NCBI GenBank assembly: GCA_015232395.1
Contig: JADFZT010000026.1
Coordinates: forward strand, 1-54,728
Length of the DNA: 54,728 nucleotides
Direction: 5' to 3'
Source of the DNA: Magnetococcales bacterium
GTDB taxonomy: Bacteria; Pseudomonadota; Magnetococcia; Magnetococcales; JADFZT01
Shown here: positions 34,757 to 42,705 of the stretch, piece after piece
Numbering within the stretch: position 1 is the first letter of the stretch
How the letters are laid out: the number at the start of each line of letters is the position of its first letter
Position numbers and translations under genes: made by a program
Notes under the pieces: generated by a model
The model's input: only the letters and a program-made list of their open reading frames with translations
What the model was told of the DNA's origin: nothing
Database searches by the model: none

Positions 34757-35260
34757 TCAGTTGCGGATGAAGACTGAGGTTTCCAGAGGAACAGAGACCA
34801 CATCGCCACTGGGCAGGGTTGCTTCCATGGCAAAATGGATCTGCACCACCCCGGGGGGGACGCCGGTCATGCAATCGGTGGGTTGGAAGGTGAGGCTGGC
34901 TGCCTCCACCCCCTCGACCAACACCTTGTCCACCCCCCCAAGACTGGAAGAGTAGAGGATGGTCTGCCCCGATTGGCTGAAAGAGAGGACAGCCCCGTCG
35001 AAATTGGTGAATGTCAGGGTGTCGGCCCCTCCCGGCTGGGAGAGAGTCAGGCAAGTCGCTCCCTGCAACTCTCGAATCAGCCGCTCCATGGCCAGCTGTC
35101 CTTCGTTGACCATGGGGGTCAGGGCCTGACCGGTGAGATAGGCGTTGAAGACATCCCGAATGAACTGAACCCCCAGCCCCGCCACCACACTCAAGATGGT
35201 GATGGTCAGCACCATCTCCAGCATCGAAAAGCCACCGGTCGCCTTTGGCTCCCATTTCAT
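34757..35260 (-). CDS. PilW-like minor pseudopilin
   Basis: 167 residues. The type III signal is GGFSMLEMVLTITILSVVAG, with Gly|Phe cleavage and Glu at +5. A soluble domain follows with two Cys (ATCLTL, TDCMTG). Such minor pilins prime pilus assembly or take part in surface sensing and adhesion. The gene begins 9 bp after the PilV-like gene and is followed by the PilX-like frame, all on the minus strand. No clear ribosome-binding site was seen. The assignment to PilW rather than another minor pilin rests on gene order. Confidence 0.75.
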   Translation of the reverse strand: MKWEPKATGGFSMLEMVLTITILSVVAGLGVQFIRDVFNAYLTGQALTPMVNEGQLAMERLIRELQGATCLTLSQPGGADTLTFTNFDGAVLSFSQSGQTILYSSSLGGVDKVLVEGVEAASLTFQPTDCMTGVPPGVVQIHFAMEATLPSGDVVSVPLETSVFIRN

Positions 35261-35269
35261 AAGCCCGGG

Positions 35270-35722
35270 TCAAAAACGGCTGAGAACGGTTTGAGACTGA
35301 GCCAGATGCTCGCTGTTTTCGAGATTGGTCACCGTGACTTTGACACAGAGATAGCTTTCACCGGCGGGGTCGCTACCAGTGCAGGTGATAGCGCTTCCGG
35401 AGAGACTGGCCCCCATGAGATCCACGTTGCGATTGAAAAGAACCTCCGCGCCGATGTCAATCACCTCATCCCCCTCATAAGCGGCAACAGTGATGGCTGA
35501 AAACCCTCCCCCCCGAAACTGCTGGGCCTGGATCTCTTCCAAAATTTCACGGGCCAAAAAATCAGCCTGCACCTGTTCCCGAAACACATTGATACCGGAA
35601 AGAACCTGAAGAAACAGTGGCAGGATCCCCCCTATGGCGATGGCGATCACCACCAAAAAGAGCACCAGCTCAATCAAGGTGAAACCGGTTTCCCGCCCCC
35701 CTTCCCACCGGTGCGGGTTCAT
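35270..35722 (-). CDS. PilV-like minor pseudopilin
   Basis: 150 residues with the N-terminal motif TGFTLIELVLFLVVIAIAIG, a canonical prepilin leader with Gly|Phe and Glu at +5. The mature domain includes SGINVFREQVQADFLAREIL and two Cys (ITCTG, SYLCVKV). The start codon overlaps the stop of the FimT/GspH-like gene (ATGA). It belongs to the same transcript as the other three pseudopilins. Confidence 0.8.
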   Translation of the reverse strand: MNPHRWEGGRETGFTLIELVLFLVVIAIAIGGILPLFLQVLSGINVFREQVQADFLAREILEEIQAQQFRGGGFSAITVAAYEGDEVIDIGAEVLFNRNVDLMGASLSGSAITCTGSDPAGESYLCVKVTVTNLENSEHLAQSQTVLSRF

Positions 35723-36129
35723 GGGATCCTCACCGCTCCCGTATCCCCCACCACGACCAGAGTCAGACTTTCACCACCACTGTTGAGGGTGATGGCAATA
35801 TCCTCAAAGGAGTCGGGGGAACCCCGGCCATCGAAAAGAATGGAAAAACCGGATTGGAAGGAAACGGAGTCCAAGGTGCCGCTGGAGAGAATCTCCACGC
35901 CATTGGTTACCTCATAGGAGGCGCTGCCGCTGTTGCGAATGGTGTGACTACCGCTTCGATTCATGGCCAAAGCCCGGGTGTGACGAATCTCCTGGGCGAG
36001 CTGCCGAGCCTGGGCGTGGAGGGATATCACCGATCCCGGCAGCCGTCCCATGACCGCGACGGCAAGAATGCCGATGATCAGAATAACCATAATCAATTCA
36101 AGCATCGTGTGACCGCTCTCGCCATACAT
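35719..36129 (-). CDS. FimT/GspH-like pseudopilin
   Basis: 136 residues from ATG 36129 (a GTG at 36147 would add six residues; AGGT stands about 7 bases before the ATG). The N-terminus MYGESGHTMLELIMVILIIG has Gly|His in place of the usual Gly|Phe, and Glu at +5. The FimT/GspH pattern of a long first helix and then beta-strands is present (ARQLAQEIRHTRALAMNRSG). It is the first gene of the four-gene pseudopilin cluster. FimT-type minor pilins can bind DNA in competent bacteria; here the role is open. Confidence 0.8.
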   Translation of the reverse strand: MYGESGHTMLELIMVILIIGILAVAVMGRLPGSVISLHAQARQLAQEIRHTRALAMNRSGSHTIRNSGSASYEVTNGVEILSSGTLDSVSFQSGFSILFDGRGSPDSFEDIAITLNSGGESLTLVVVGDTGAVRIP

Positions 36130-36339
36130 GCGCAGACCTGGGAACACGGACGTTATTTTTTGGTCAAAGAGGGAATGGTCTCGCGTTTGTTGAACGATTT
36201 CAAGTTGTTAGTTTGGATAATTCAGGTGATTTTCGGGTTTTATAACACCTATTTTATACAAGGTTATGGATGATAAATGAGTAACCAACCAGTCAACCTG
36301 AAGACCAGAATGACAGCTGATGCTACGCCAACAAAGTTG

Positions 36340-36368
36340 TTGACAAGCTAACACCATTGCCTTATTAT
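36340..36368 (+). promoter_or_regulatory. Strong sigma70-type promoter of erpA
   Basis: TTGACA at 36340-36345, a spacer of exactly 17 bases, and TATTAT at 36363-36368. The transcript would begin near 36375 and have a leader of about 100 bases before the erpA ATG. Confidence 0.75.
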
Positions 36369-36381
36369 TAGAATATTCTAA
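36368..36381. promoter_or_regulatory. Palindromic operator over the erpA transcription start
   Basis: TTAGAATATTCTAA is a perfect 14-bp palindrome that begins at the last base of the -10 box and covers the expected start site, the classical position for a repressor. The binding protein is not known; an iron- or Fe-S-responsive regulator would fit the gene. Confidence 0.6.
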
Positions 36382-36477
36382 AATGGGAAAGGTACTTCCC
36401 AAGCCGTGCATGACGACACACTGACCCAAAAACCAGCGGTTCAATCCGCCGACCACCCTTATGAGGAGTAGCGCAAC

Positions 36478-36837
36478 ATGTCCCTGACCCTGACCGAGAA
36501 CGCCACCAAAAAGCTCGATGGCCTCATCAAGGCAGAAAACAACCCCGACCTCAAACTGCGGATTTTTGTGCAGGGCGGAGGATGTTCCGGCTTTCAGTAT
36601 GGTTTCGCCTTTGACGAAAAAGCCGACGACAATGACATCACTGTGGAAGCCGATGGTGTCCAGGTTTTGGTGGACCCCCTCTCCATGAACTATCTGCGTG
36701 ACGCCCAAGTGGATTATGTAGAAGATCTCAACGGCGCCCAGTTTGTCATCAAAAACCCCAATGCTGGCAGCTCCTGCGGCTGCGGCCAATCCTTCACCCC
36801 CAAGGAAGAAGGCAGCTCTTCCTGCGGCCACGCCTAA
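36478..36837 (+). CDS. erpA: Iron-sulfur cluster insertion protein ErpA
   Basis: 119 residues of the A-type carrier (HesB/IscA) family. The three cluster-binding cysteines are present: Cys in [11 protein letters not shown] and two in SSCGCG. These proteins receive Fe-S clusters and deliver them to apo-enzymes. A GAGGAG ribosome-binding site precedes the ATG. The C-terminus carries a further Ser/Cys tail ([10 protein letters not shown]), which is longer than in Escherichia coli. It has its own promoter, operator and terminator, so it is a single-gene unit. IscA or SufA are alternative names within the family. Confidence 0.9.
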   Translation: MSLTLTENATKKLDGLIKAENNPDLKLRIFVQGGGCSGFQYGFAFDEKADDNDITVEADGVQVLVDPLSMNYLRDAQVDYVEDLNGAQFVIKNPNAGSSCGCGQSFTPKEEGSSSCGHA

Positions 36838-36876
36838 GCCTGCCGGTTTTTTTTCATCGGCAATCACGTTCCATCC

Positions 36877-36906
36877 AGGCCTTCCACCGGAGGGCCTTTT
36901 TTTTTC
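36877..36906 (+). terminator. Terminator of erpA
   Basis: AGGCCTTCC (36877-36885) pairs with GGAGGGCCT (36889-36897), one G-U pair, three-base loop, then nine T. Confidence 0.85.
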
Positions 36907-36924
36907 TGAATCGGGAAAAATGGT

Positions 36925-36954
36925 CCAACATGGGATAAAATGGTCCCATATTGG
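36925..36954. promoter_or_regulatory. Inverted repeat upstream of lon
   Basis: CCAACATGGGA (36925-36935) and TCCCATATTGG (36944-36954) are inverted copies matching at 10 of 11 positions, 8 bases apart. It lies 20 bases upstream of the proposed heat-shock promoter, so it may be an operator site. Confidence 0.5.
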
Positions 36955-36973
36955 AAAAAAAGGCTGCATGCTG

Positions 36974-37004
36974 CTTGTATTCAGCCTGAACCGGCACCAT
37001 ATAT
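36974..37004 (+). promoter_or_regulatory. Sigma32-like heat-shock promoter of lon
   Basis: CTTGTAT (36974-36980), 14 bases, CACCATATAT (36995-37004). This closely follows the RpoH pattern CTTGAAA-N11-16-CCCCATNT. lon is a member of the heat-shock regulon in many bacteria. Confidence 0.6.
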
Positions 37005-37038
37005 TGCTCCATACCTAAGACACTTTAAGGATGGAATC

Positions 37039-39489
37039 ATGTCAGACGAAGATAACAATAATTCCGACAAAGAAGTTGTAGACGCCATCATCGAGGAGCC
37101 CGAGGTGACGGAAGCGGCAGACCTGGATGAATCCGACACCACTCCGGCACGCATGGAAGACATCATGCCGATGGAGCTGGTGGTCTACCCCCTGGGTGGA
37201 CGTCCCTTCTTTCCGGGTATGCTGACCCCTATTCAGGTAGAAGGCTCCCCCTACTACGACATTATCCGCCAAGCGCTGGACTCCCCCGGAAAAATGTTCG
37301 GCATCGTGCTTTCCCACGTCGAGGAAGGCGACGAAGTCTTTGACCCTGAAAAACTTTTTCCCATGGGTACGGTGGCGCGGGTTTTGGAAGCTGCCGTCAA
37401 CGAAGAGGAAAAACAGGTCAAACTCCTGGCTGAGGGCATTTCCCGGTTTGAAATCACCGAAGTGGTCCAGGCTGGCCCCCCCACCGTGGTACGGGCGATC
37501 CACCACAACAAACCGGCTGAAGAGGTCGATCCGGACACCCTGAAGCCCTACACCATGGCGGTGATCAACACCCTGAAAGAGATCCTGAAATACGACTCTC
37601 TCTATCAGGAACAGGTCCGGATGTTTCTCTCCCGGCACAATTTCAGCGACCCGGATCGGCTGGCCGATTTTGTCGCCTCCATGACCAGCTCCAAACGGGA
37701 AGAGCTACAAGAGGTATTGGAGACCATCTCCACCCAGGAGCGGCTGGAAAAAGTTTTGGGATTGCTCAAAAAAGAGCTGGAGATGGTCAAGCTCCAGGAT
37801 AAAATTTCCAAGCAGGTGGAAGAAGGCATCTCCAACAACCAGCGGCAATTTTTCCTCCGGGAGCAGCTGAAGGAGATCCAGAAGGAACTGGGCATCACCA
37901 AAGACGACCGCACCGCTGATGTGGACCGTTTTCGGGATCGGCTGGAAAAGCTCACCCTGACCGAAGAGGCCGAAGAGCGCATCACCGAAGAGCTGGACAA
38001 GCTGTCGGTACTGGAAACCTCCTCCTCGGAATATGGGGTGACCCGCAACTATGTGGATTGGCTCACCAGTCTGCCCTGGGGAGTCTACTCCAAGGATAAG
38101 CTCGACCTCAAACGGGCCAGGCGAATTCTGAATCAGGACCATGACGGCCTGGATGATGTCAAAGAGCGCATCCTGGAGTTTTTGGCGGTGGGCAAGCTCA
38201 AGGGGGAGATCGGCGGCTCGATCATTCTTCTGGTGGGGCCACCCGGGGTGGGCAAAACCTCGGTGGGGCGCTCTGTCGCCCGGGCAGTGGGACGGGAATT
38301 TTTCCGCTTTTCCGTCGGCGGCATGCGGGATGAAGCTGAAATCAAAGGGCACCGACGCACCTACGTGGGGGCGATGCCGGGCAAGCTCATCCAAGCCTTG
38401 CGCCGCAAAAAGGTCGCCAATCCCATCGTCATGCTCGATGAGGTCGATAAGATCGGTGCCAGCTATCAGGGAGATCCCGCATCCGCCCTGCTGGAGGTGC
38501 TGGACCCAGAACAAAACATCGAATTTCTCGACCACTATCTGGATGTGCGGTTTGATCTTTCCAACATTCTTTTCATCTGCACCGCCAACCAGATGGACAC
38601 CATCCCCCGGCCCCTGTTGGACCGTATGGAGGTAATCCGGCTGTCGGGTTATATCACCCAGGAAAAACTGGCCATCGCCCGCAACCATCTGATTCCCAAA
38701 CAGCTGGATAAAAACGGCCTCACCAAACAAGATATTCGCTTCAGCCAGGCTGCCTTGAGAACCATCATCGACGGCTATGCCCGGGAGGCGGGGGTGCGGC
38801 GTCTGGAACAAAAGGTCGGCGCCATCATCCGCAAAAGTGCGGTCAAGATTCTCGATGATGAACCAAAACCCATTCAGGTGGGCAAGGAGCAGGTGGAGGA
38901 TTTTCTGGGCAAGCCCGATTTCCGGGACGAAAAACCGATGAAAGGGGTGGGGATCGTCACCGGTCTCGCCTGGACCGCCATGGGTGGGGCCACTCTGGAT
39001 ATCGAAGCGGTGCGCATTCGGGACGACAAGGATGGCTTCAAACTCACCGGAAAATTGGGTGAGGTGATGAAAGAATCAGCCCAGATTGCGGTCAGCCACA
39101 TCCAGGCCCACTGCAAAAGTCTGGGAGGCAACCCCAAACGACTGGAAGGCACGGTGCATCTCCACGTGCCGGAAGGAGCTACCCCTAAAGATGGTCCCTC
39201 CGCCGGCATCACCTTGACCACCGCCCTTCTCTCCCTGGCCCGCGACCAAGCCATCCCCCGCTATATGGCCATGACCGGAGAGATCACCTTGACCGGCCAA
39301 GTGCTGGCAGTGGGGGGCATTCGGGAAAAGCTGATCGCCGCTCGCCGGGTAGGGATCAAAGAGGTCATTCTGCCAGAAGCGTGCCGCAAGGATTATGAAG
39401 AGGTTCCGGACTATATCCGCGAGGGGGTGACTGTCCACTTTGTGCGCCGATATACCGAGGTGGTCAAAATCGTCTTCGGCAAAACCTAA
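37039..39489 (+). CDS. lon: ATP-dependent Lon protease
   Basis: 816 residues. ATG 37039 has AAGGA 7-8 bases before it; the frame extends upstream without support. An acidic N-terminal extension of about 45 residues (SDEDNNNSDKEVVDA) precedes the substrate-binding LON domain. The AAA+ module has Walker A GPPGVGKT at 400-407 and Walker B VMLDEVDKIG. The Ser-Lys dyad is Ser721 in PKDGPSAG and Lys764 in GGIREKLIAARR, the normal 43-residue spacing. Lon degrades damaged and regulatory proteins in the cytosol. It is a single-gene unit with its own heat-shock-like promoter and terminator. Confidence 0.97.
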   Translation: MSDEDNNNSDKEVVDAIIEEPEVTEAADLDESDTTPARMEDIMPMELVVYPLGGRPFFPGMLTPIQVEGSPYYDIIRQALDSPGKMFGIVLSHVEEGDEVFDPEKLFPMGTVARVLEAAVNEEEKQVKLLAEGISRFEITEVVQAGPPTVVRAIHHNKPAEEVDPDTLKPYTMAVINTLKEILKYDSLYQEQVRMFLSRHNFSDPDRLADFVASMTSSKREELQEVLETISTQERLEKVLGLLKKELEMVKLQDKISKQVEEGISNNQRQFFLREQLKEIQKELGITKDDRTADVDRFRDRLEKLTLTEEAEERITEELDKLSVLETSSSEYGVTRNYVDWLTSLPWGVYSKDKLDLKRARRILNQDHDGLDDVKERILEFLAVGKLKGEIGGSIILLVGPPGVGKTSVGRSVARAVGREFFRFSVGGMRDEAEIKGHRRTYVGAMPGKLIQALRRKKVANPIVMLDEVDKIGASYQGDPASALLEVLDPEQNIEFLDHYLDVRFDLSNILFICTANQMDTIPRPLLDRMEVIRLSGYITQEKLAIARNHLIPKQLDKNGLTKQDIRFSQAALRTIIDGYAREAGVRRLEQKVGAIIRKSAVKILDDEPKPIQVGKEQVEDFLGKPDFRDEKPMKGVGIVTGLAWTAMGGATLDIEAVRIRDDKDGFKLTGKLGEVMKESAQIAVSHIQAHCKSLGGNPKRLEGTVHLHVPEGATPKDGPSAGITLTTALLSLARDQAIPRYMAMTGEITLTGQVLAVGGIREKLIAARRVGIKEVILPEACRKDYEEVPDYIREGVTVHFVRRYTEVVKIVFGKT

Positions 39490-39551
39490 CACTCTCTTAA
39501 GCCAGCCAGCATCAGAAAAGCTGGGCTGCAATCCATCTCTTATTTCAACCT

Positions 39552-39597
39552 CTGGGGAGTGGCTGTATGCCGAAGCCACCCCCCAGCTTGGTTTTTC
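39552..39597 (+). terminator. Terminator of lon
   Basis: CTGGGGAGTGGCT (39552-39564) pairs with AGCCACCCCCCAG (39574-39586), 12 of 13 positions, followed by CTTGGTTTTT. The rest of the 342-base gap up to 39831 shows C-rich sequence and no gene. Confidence 0.8.
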
Positions 39598-39831
39598 TCC
39601 CCCCCTATCCCATCCCCCTTGGATTCCCCCCCAAAACTCTTTTTCCCACTCCAAGCTTCTCCCCTTTTCCTCCCGACCACCTCGGGTATGGATGGCTTGG
39701 GATTCGGGAGAGATCTCAAAGTGGTGGGGTCACTTGTCCTTTGAAGCGGCAAAGGGTATTTTCAGGTTTGTTACGGATGGTTTTGTGGTTAAATCGAGGG
39801 TATTGGCAGTTCCATTTTCAAGGACACGTTC

Positions 39832-41031
39832 ATGGCCGGTATGGATAACCATTCCATCCAACGGATTCTTCTGGAATATGATCGGGAAAAAGAGCTTTAT
39901 GCTGATTTTTTGACCATGAATCTCCGGCTTTTCAAGGAGTTCATCAAGGAAAATGCCGTCGTCGTCTATTCCATTGAGGGGTTCCTCATGGATCGGGAGG
40001 CGTTACGGAACTGGTTGGAAACGACCACCACCCCGGTGCAATCCCTGAAAGATATCGAAGATCTCGTCACCATCCGGGTGCTGACCCACTTTGAAGATGA
40101 GGTGGTGCGGGTATCGGACATTCTCAAAAGCGCCTTTTCGGTGGTGAGAGATGTCTTTGGTGAGGGAAAAATCCAGGAACCAAAGCGATTCGGTTACCAC
40201 TCCCACTACTATCTCACCCGAATGATGGATGCCCGGCTGGAGTTGATCGAATATCGCCGTTTTCGCGCGTGTCAGGTGATGTTTCAGATTCGTTCCCTTT
40301 TGCAACACACCTGGTTGTCCATCCAAAAACGACTTGATTTTCCCAACGAGACCGCCCTACCCCAGGAACTGAGACGGCCTGCGGCGCGTATTGTGGGTCT
40401 CTTTGAGCTGGCAGACAGGCAGCTCAACACCCTGAAGCAGGAAGTCACCCTGGCTGCCGCCGAGCCGGAACCCCAACCCCAAGAGGGGGTGGAGTTAGCG
40501 GTCAAACTTGCCAAAAAGCCTGCCAAGGCCTCGAAAAAGAACGCTGACAAGGGCAAAAAATCCGGCAAAAAAACAGCGCCGGTCAAACCCGTCCCCCCCA
40601 AGCCAAAATCCCAAAAAGAGGCCTCTGCCACACCCTCCCCCTCTGAGCACCCACGCTGGTCCGGGGAAGAGTGGTCCAAACTGGTTTTGGGAGATTCCCT
40701 CATCCGGAGCCTGGATCGTAAAATTGCCGATCTGTTTGATCTCAGACTTAAATTTCACGAACCTTTCATCCAGCAGCTGGAAGCGATTGCCGCCAAGTTT
40801 GACATCCACTCCCAGGAAAGCCTGCTGGAATCCCTGGTGCGCAACGAAGCGGCCATTGTGAGCCATTCGGGCAAGCTCTTTGAAGGGGCTGATGTGGCGG
40901 ATGTGGATTTTATCGTGCGGGGTATCTCGATTTTGCTGCTGCTTCTGCACATCGCCATTGAAGTAAAAGACCAGGAGGCGATGGATGAAATCCTGGCCAT
41001 CATGCAAATTCCGCTGGAGCCATCCATCTGA
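39832..41031 (+). CDS. RelA/SpoT-like nucleotidyltransferase-fold protein, copy 1
   Basis: 399 residues with AAGGA 8 bases before the ATG. Residues 30-200 follow the RelA/SpoT synthetase core: IEDLVTIRV (75-83, conserved Asp), RFGYHSHYYLT (119-129) and MFQIRSLLQHTW (150-161). The glutamate expected two residues before the Gln (E-x-Q-I-R-T) is Met150, and the usual R-x-K-S segment before the Asp is absent, so (p)ppGpp synthesis is unlikely. A Lys/Pro/Ala-rich linker (about 225-275) leads to a helical C-terminal domain shared with the next gene. No membrane segment. The pair is unlike RelA, SpoT or short SAS enzymes in its C-terminal domain. Function unknown. Confidence 0.75.
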   Translation: MAGMDNHSIQRILLEYDREKELYADFLTMNLRLFKEFIKENAVVVYSIEGFLMDREALRNWLETTTTPVQSLKDIEDLVTIRVLTHFEDEVVRVSDILKSAFSVVRDVFGEGKIQEPKRFGYHSHYYLTRMMDARLELIEYRRFRACQVMFQIRSLLQHTWLSIQKRLDFPNETALPQELRRPAARIVGLFELADRQLNTLKQEVTLAAAEPEPQPQEGVELAVKLAKKPAKASKKNADKGKKSGKKTAPVKPVPPKPKSQKEASATPSPSEHPRWSGEEWSKLVLGDSLIRSLDRKIADLFDLRLKFHEPFIQQLEAIAAKFDIHSQESLLESLVRNEAAIVSHSGKLFEGADVADVDFIVRGISILLLLLHIAIEVKDQEAMDEILAIMQIPLEPSI

Positions 41032-41198
41032 ACGATTCGGGATGGTGAAGGAATAAACGAAACAATGGCAAGGAGCCTGACGGACTTTTGGATGGCTCAA
41101 GGGGATGCCAATCCCTGGAACCAGGCACGATCCCGGGAGAGATGATCCGTGACACGCCACACCATCAGCACCCGAGAGGGCATGAAGGTTTTCACCCC

Positions 41199-42491
41199 AT
41201 GAATACCAACGAGGTTATTTTATCGGAATACACCGAAAAGCAGGTGGCCTTCCGGGAATTCAAGAATCGACTTGGCGTTCTCCTCGACGAAACGGTCCGA
41301 GCGGGCAAGCTGGATGTCTTCGACATCACCACGAGGCTCAAAAGCCGTCGGAGCCTGGAGCGCAAAATCACTGAATCTTTGGATAATCTTTACCCTGCCC
41401 TTCATGAAGTGCCGGATCTGGTGGGTTTTCGTATCATCACTTTTTTTCAAAACGAAGTGGACCGGGTGATCGACCGACTGGCCCAGGATTTTCAGGTGGT
41501 CAAAGAGTCCTGGCCCCATCGGGAGATTGAACGCAACCCCGAGGCCCTGGGCTATCCCACAGGCTGGGCGGTGATTCAGCTACCCGCCGAACGGCTGAAG
41601 CTGGTGGAATATGAGCGGTTTGTGGGGTTTCAGGCTGAGATCCAGGTCTGCTCCCTCATGCAGCACACCTGGGGGCGGATTGAGCAGCATCTGGGCTATC
41701 CTCAGGATCGTTTTCCGGTGGAGATGCTTCGGGAATTTACCCAGCTGAGCTATCTCTTCGAGCTTTCCGATGGGGAGTTGAACCGGGTACGGAAATTTTT
41801 ATCTCCCTACAACTTTGACCCCAAAGAGAGGGAAACACCCAAGGGAATAACGCCCCCTGCACCTCCCCTTTCCTCAGCCAGCCAAGGGACCCAAGCCAGC
41901 CAACCTGCCCCTTCCACCCCATCCAACCGTCCCACACCGGACCAAAAAAAATCTCGGGCAAAAAAACCACCCTCCCCCAAACCTGAAACAATAACAGAGC
42001 CCGCAGATGATCCCATCGGGGTTGAGGAAGCCAAGGCCCTTGATCGGGTCGTGCTCTCCGGCAACGAAGCCGCCATTGATCTGGAAAGCCTGGAATTATT
42101 TATTCTCCAAAACGACATGGTGCGTCAGATTGATCGGATCATCGCCGCCTATTACGACACCCGCCTGATGTATCGTCAAAAATCGATGGAAAGGCTTTTG
42201 GCGGCCATCAACGATCTCGGCACCATTCACACTCTGGCCGACCTGGAAGAGCTGTTGTTTAAAAAGCGCAAATTGATTCCCAAGGTAGCCAAGGAAATTT
42301 TAGGGGACCACAACAGCCGGGAGTATGGCTTCGTGTTGAAGGGGGTCTCCCTCTTTCTACTCGCCTATATCGCTGTGGCCACCACCCGGGATATCAACAT
42401 TATCGGCGACTTTCTGGAAAACCACAGCTTTGACGAAAAGCTGGTGGACCGGTCCAACGTCCGGATGCTGCTGATGCTGGATGTGGGCTAG
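41199..42491 (+). CDS. RelA/SpoT-like nucleotidyltransferase-fold protein, copy 2
   Basis: 430 residues from ATG 41199 (AAGG about 10 bases before; the frame is open to 41088). The core has TTRLKSRRSLERK (44-56, the synthetase R-x-K-S region), DLVGFRII (73-80) and QAEIQVCSLMQHTW (145-158), with Glu147 in the catalytic position. The G-Y-x-S-x-H segment is altered to GYPTGWAV (118-125). After a Pro/Ser/Lys-rich linker (about 215-290) it has the same helical C-terminal domain as copy 1 (FILQNDMVRQIDRIIAAYYD against LVLGDSLIRSLDRKIADLFD). The two genes are 167 bp apart. The residues lost in copy 1 are kept here and the reverse, which suggests a mutually dependent pair. Confidence 0.75.
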   Translation: MNTNEVILSEYTEKQVAFREFKNRLGVLLDETVRAGKLDVFDITTRLKSRRSLERKITESLDNLYPALHEVPDLVGFRIITFFQNEVDRVIDRLAQDFQVVKESWPHREIERNPEALGYPTGWAVIQLPAERLKLVEYERFVGFQAEIQVCSLMQHTWGRIEQHLGYPQDRFPVEMLREFTQLSYLFELSDGELNRVRKFLSPYNFDPKERETPKGITPPAPPLSSASQGTQASQPAPSTPSNRPTPDQKKSRAKKPPSPKPETITEPADDPIGVEEAKALDRVVLSGNEAAIDLESLELFILQNDMVRQIDRIIAAYYDTRLMYRQKSMERLLAAINDLGTIHTLADLEELLFKKRKLIPKVAKEILGDHNSREYGFVLKGVSLFLLAYIAVATTRDINIIGDFLENHSFDEKLVDRSNVRMLLMLDVG

Positions 42492-42520
42492 CCTGCCTTG
42501 ATTTTGGCTCAGTTATCAGG

Positions 42521-42543
42521 CCTGACATAATGGCGCTGTCAGG
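42521..42543 (+). terminator. Hairpin after the RelA/SpoT-like pair
   Basis: CCTGACA (42521-42527) and TGTCAGG (42537-42543) form a 7-bp stem 30 bases after the stop codon. No T-run directly follows. Confidence 0.4.
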
Positions 42544-42705
42544 AATGTAACAGCCAACTCCGGCAAACTCCGCAAGGGGATTGAATATCTCTGCTATTTT
42601 TTCTTTGAACAGGAAAGCTGGCGGGTAAGCCTGGTAGAACCTTTAAGCCCGAACATCACCTGGCCTTGAGAAAAAAATCCTACCCAAACAACTCTCTCAG
42701 CTTCT

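Noticed and set aside
34671-35273. Upstream 200 codons of the 548-codon minus-strand frame that ends at 33627
   Set aside because: This stretch runs out of frame through the PilW-like gene, is Gly/His/Arg rich and has no prepilin features; only the part downstream of 34670 is kept.
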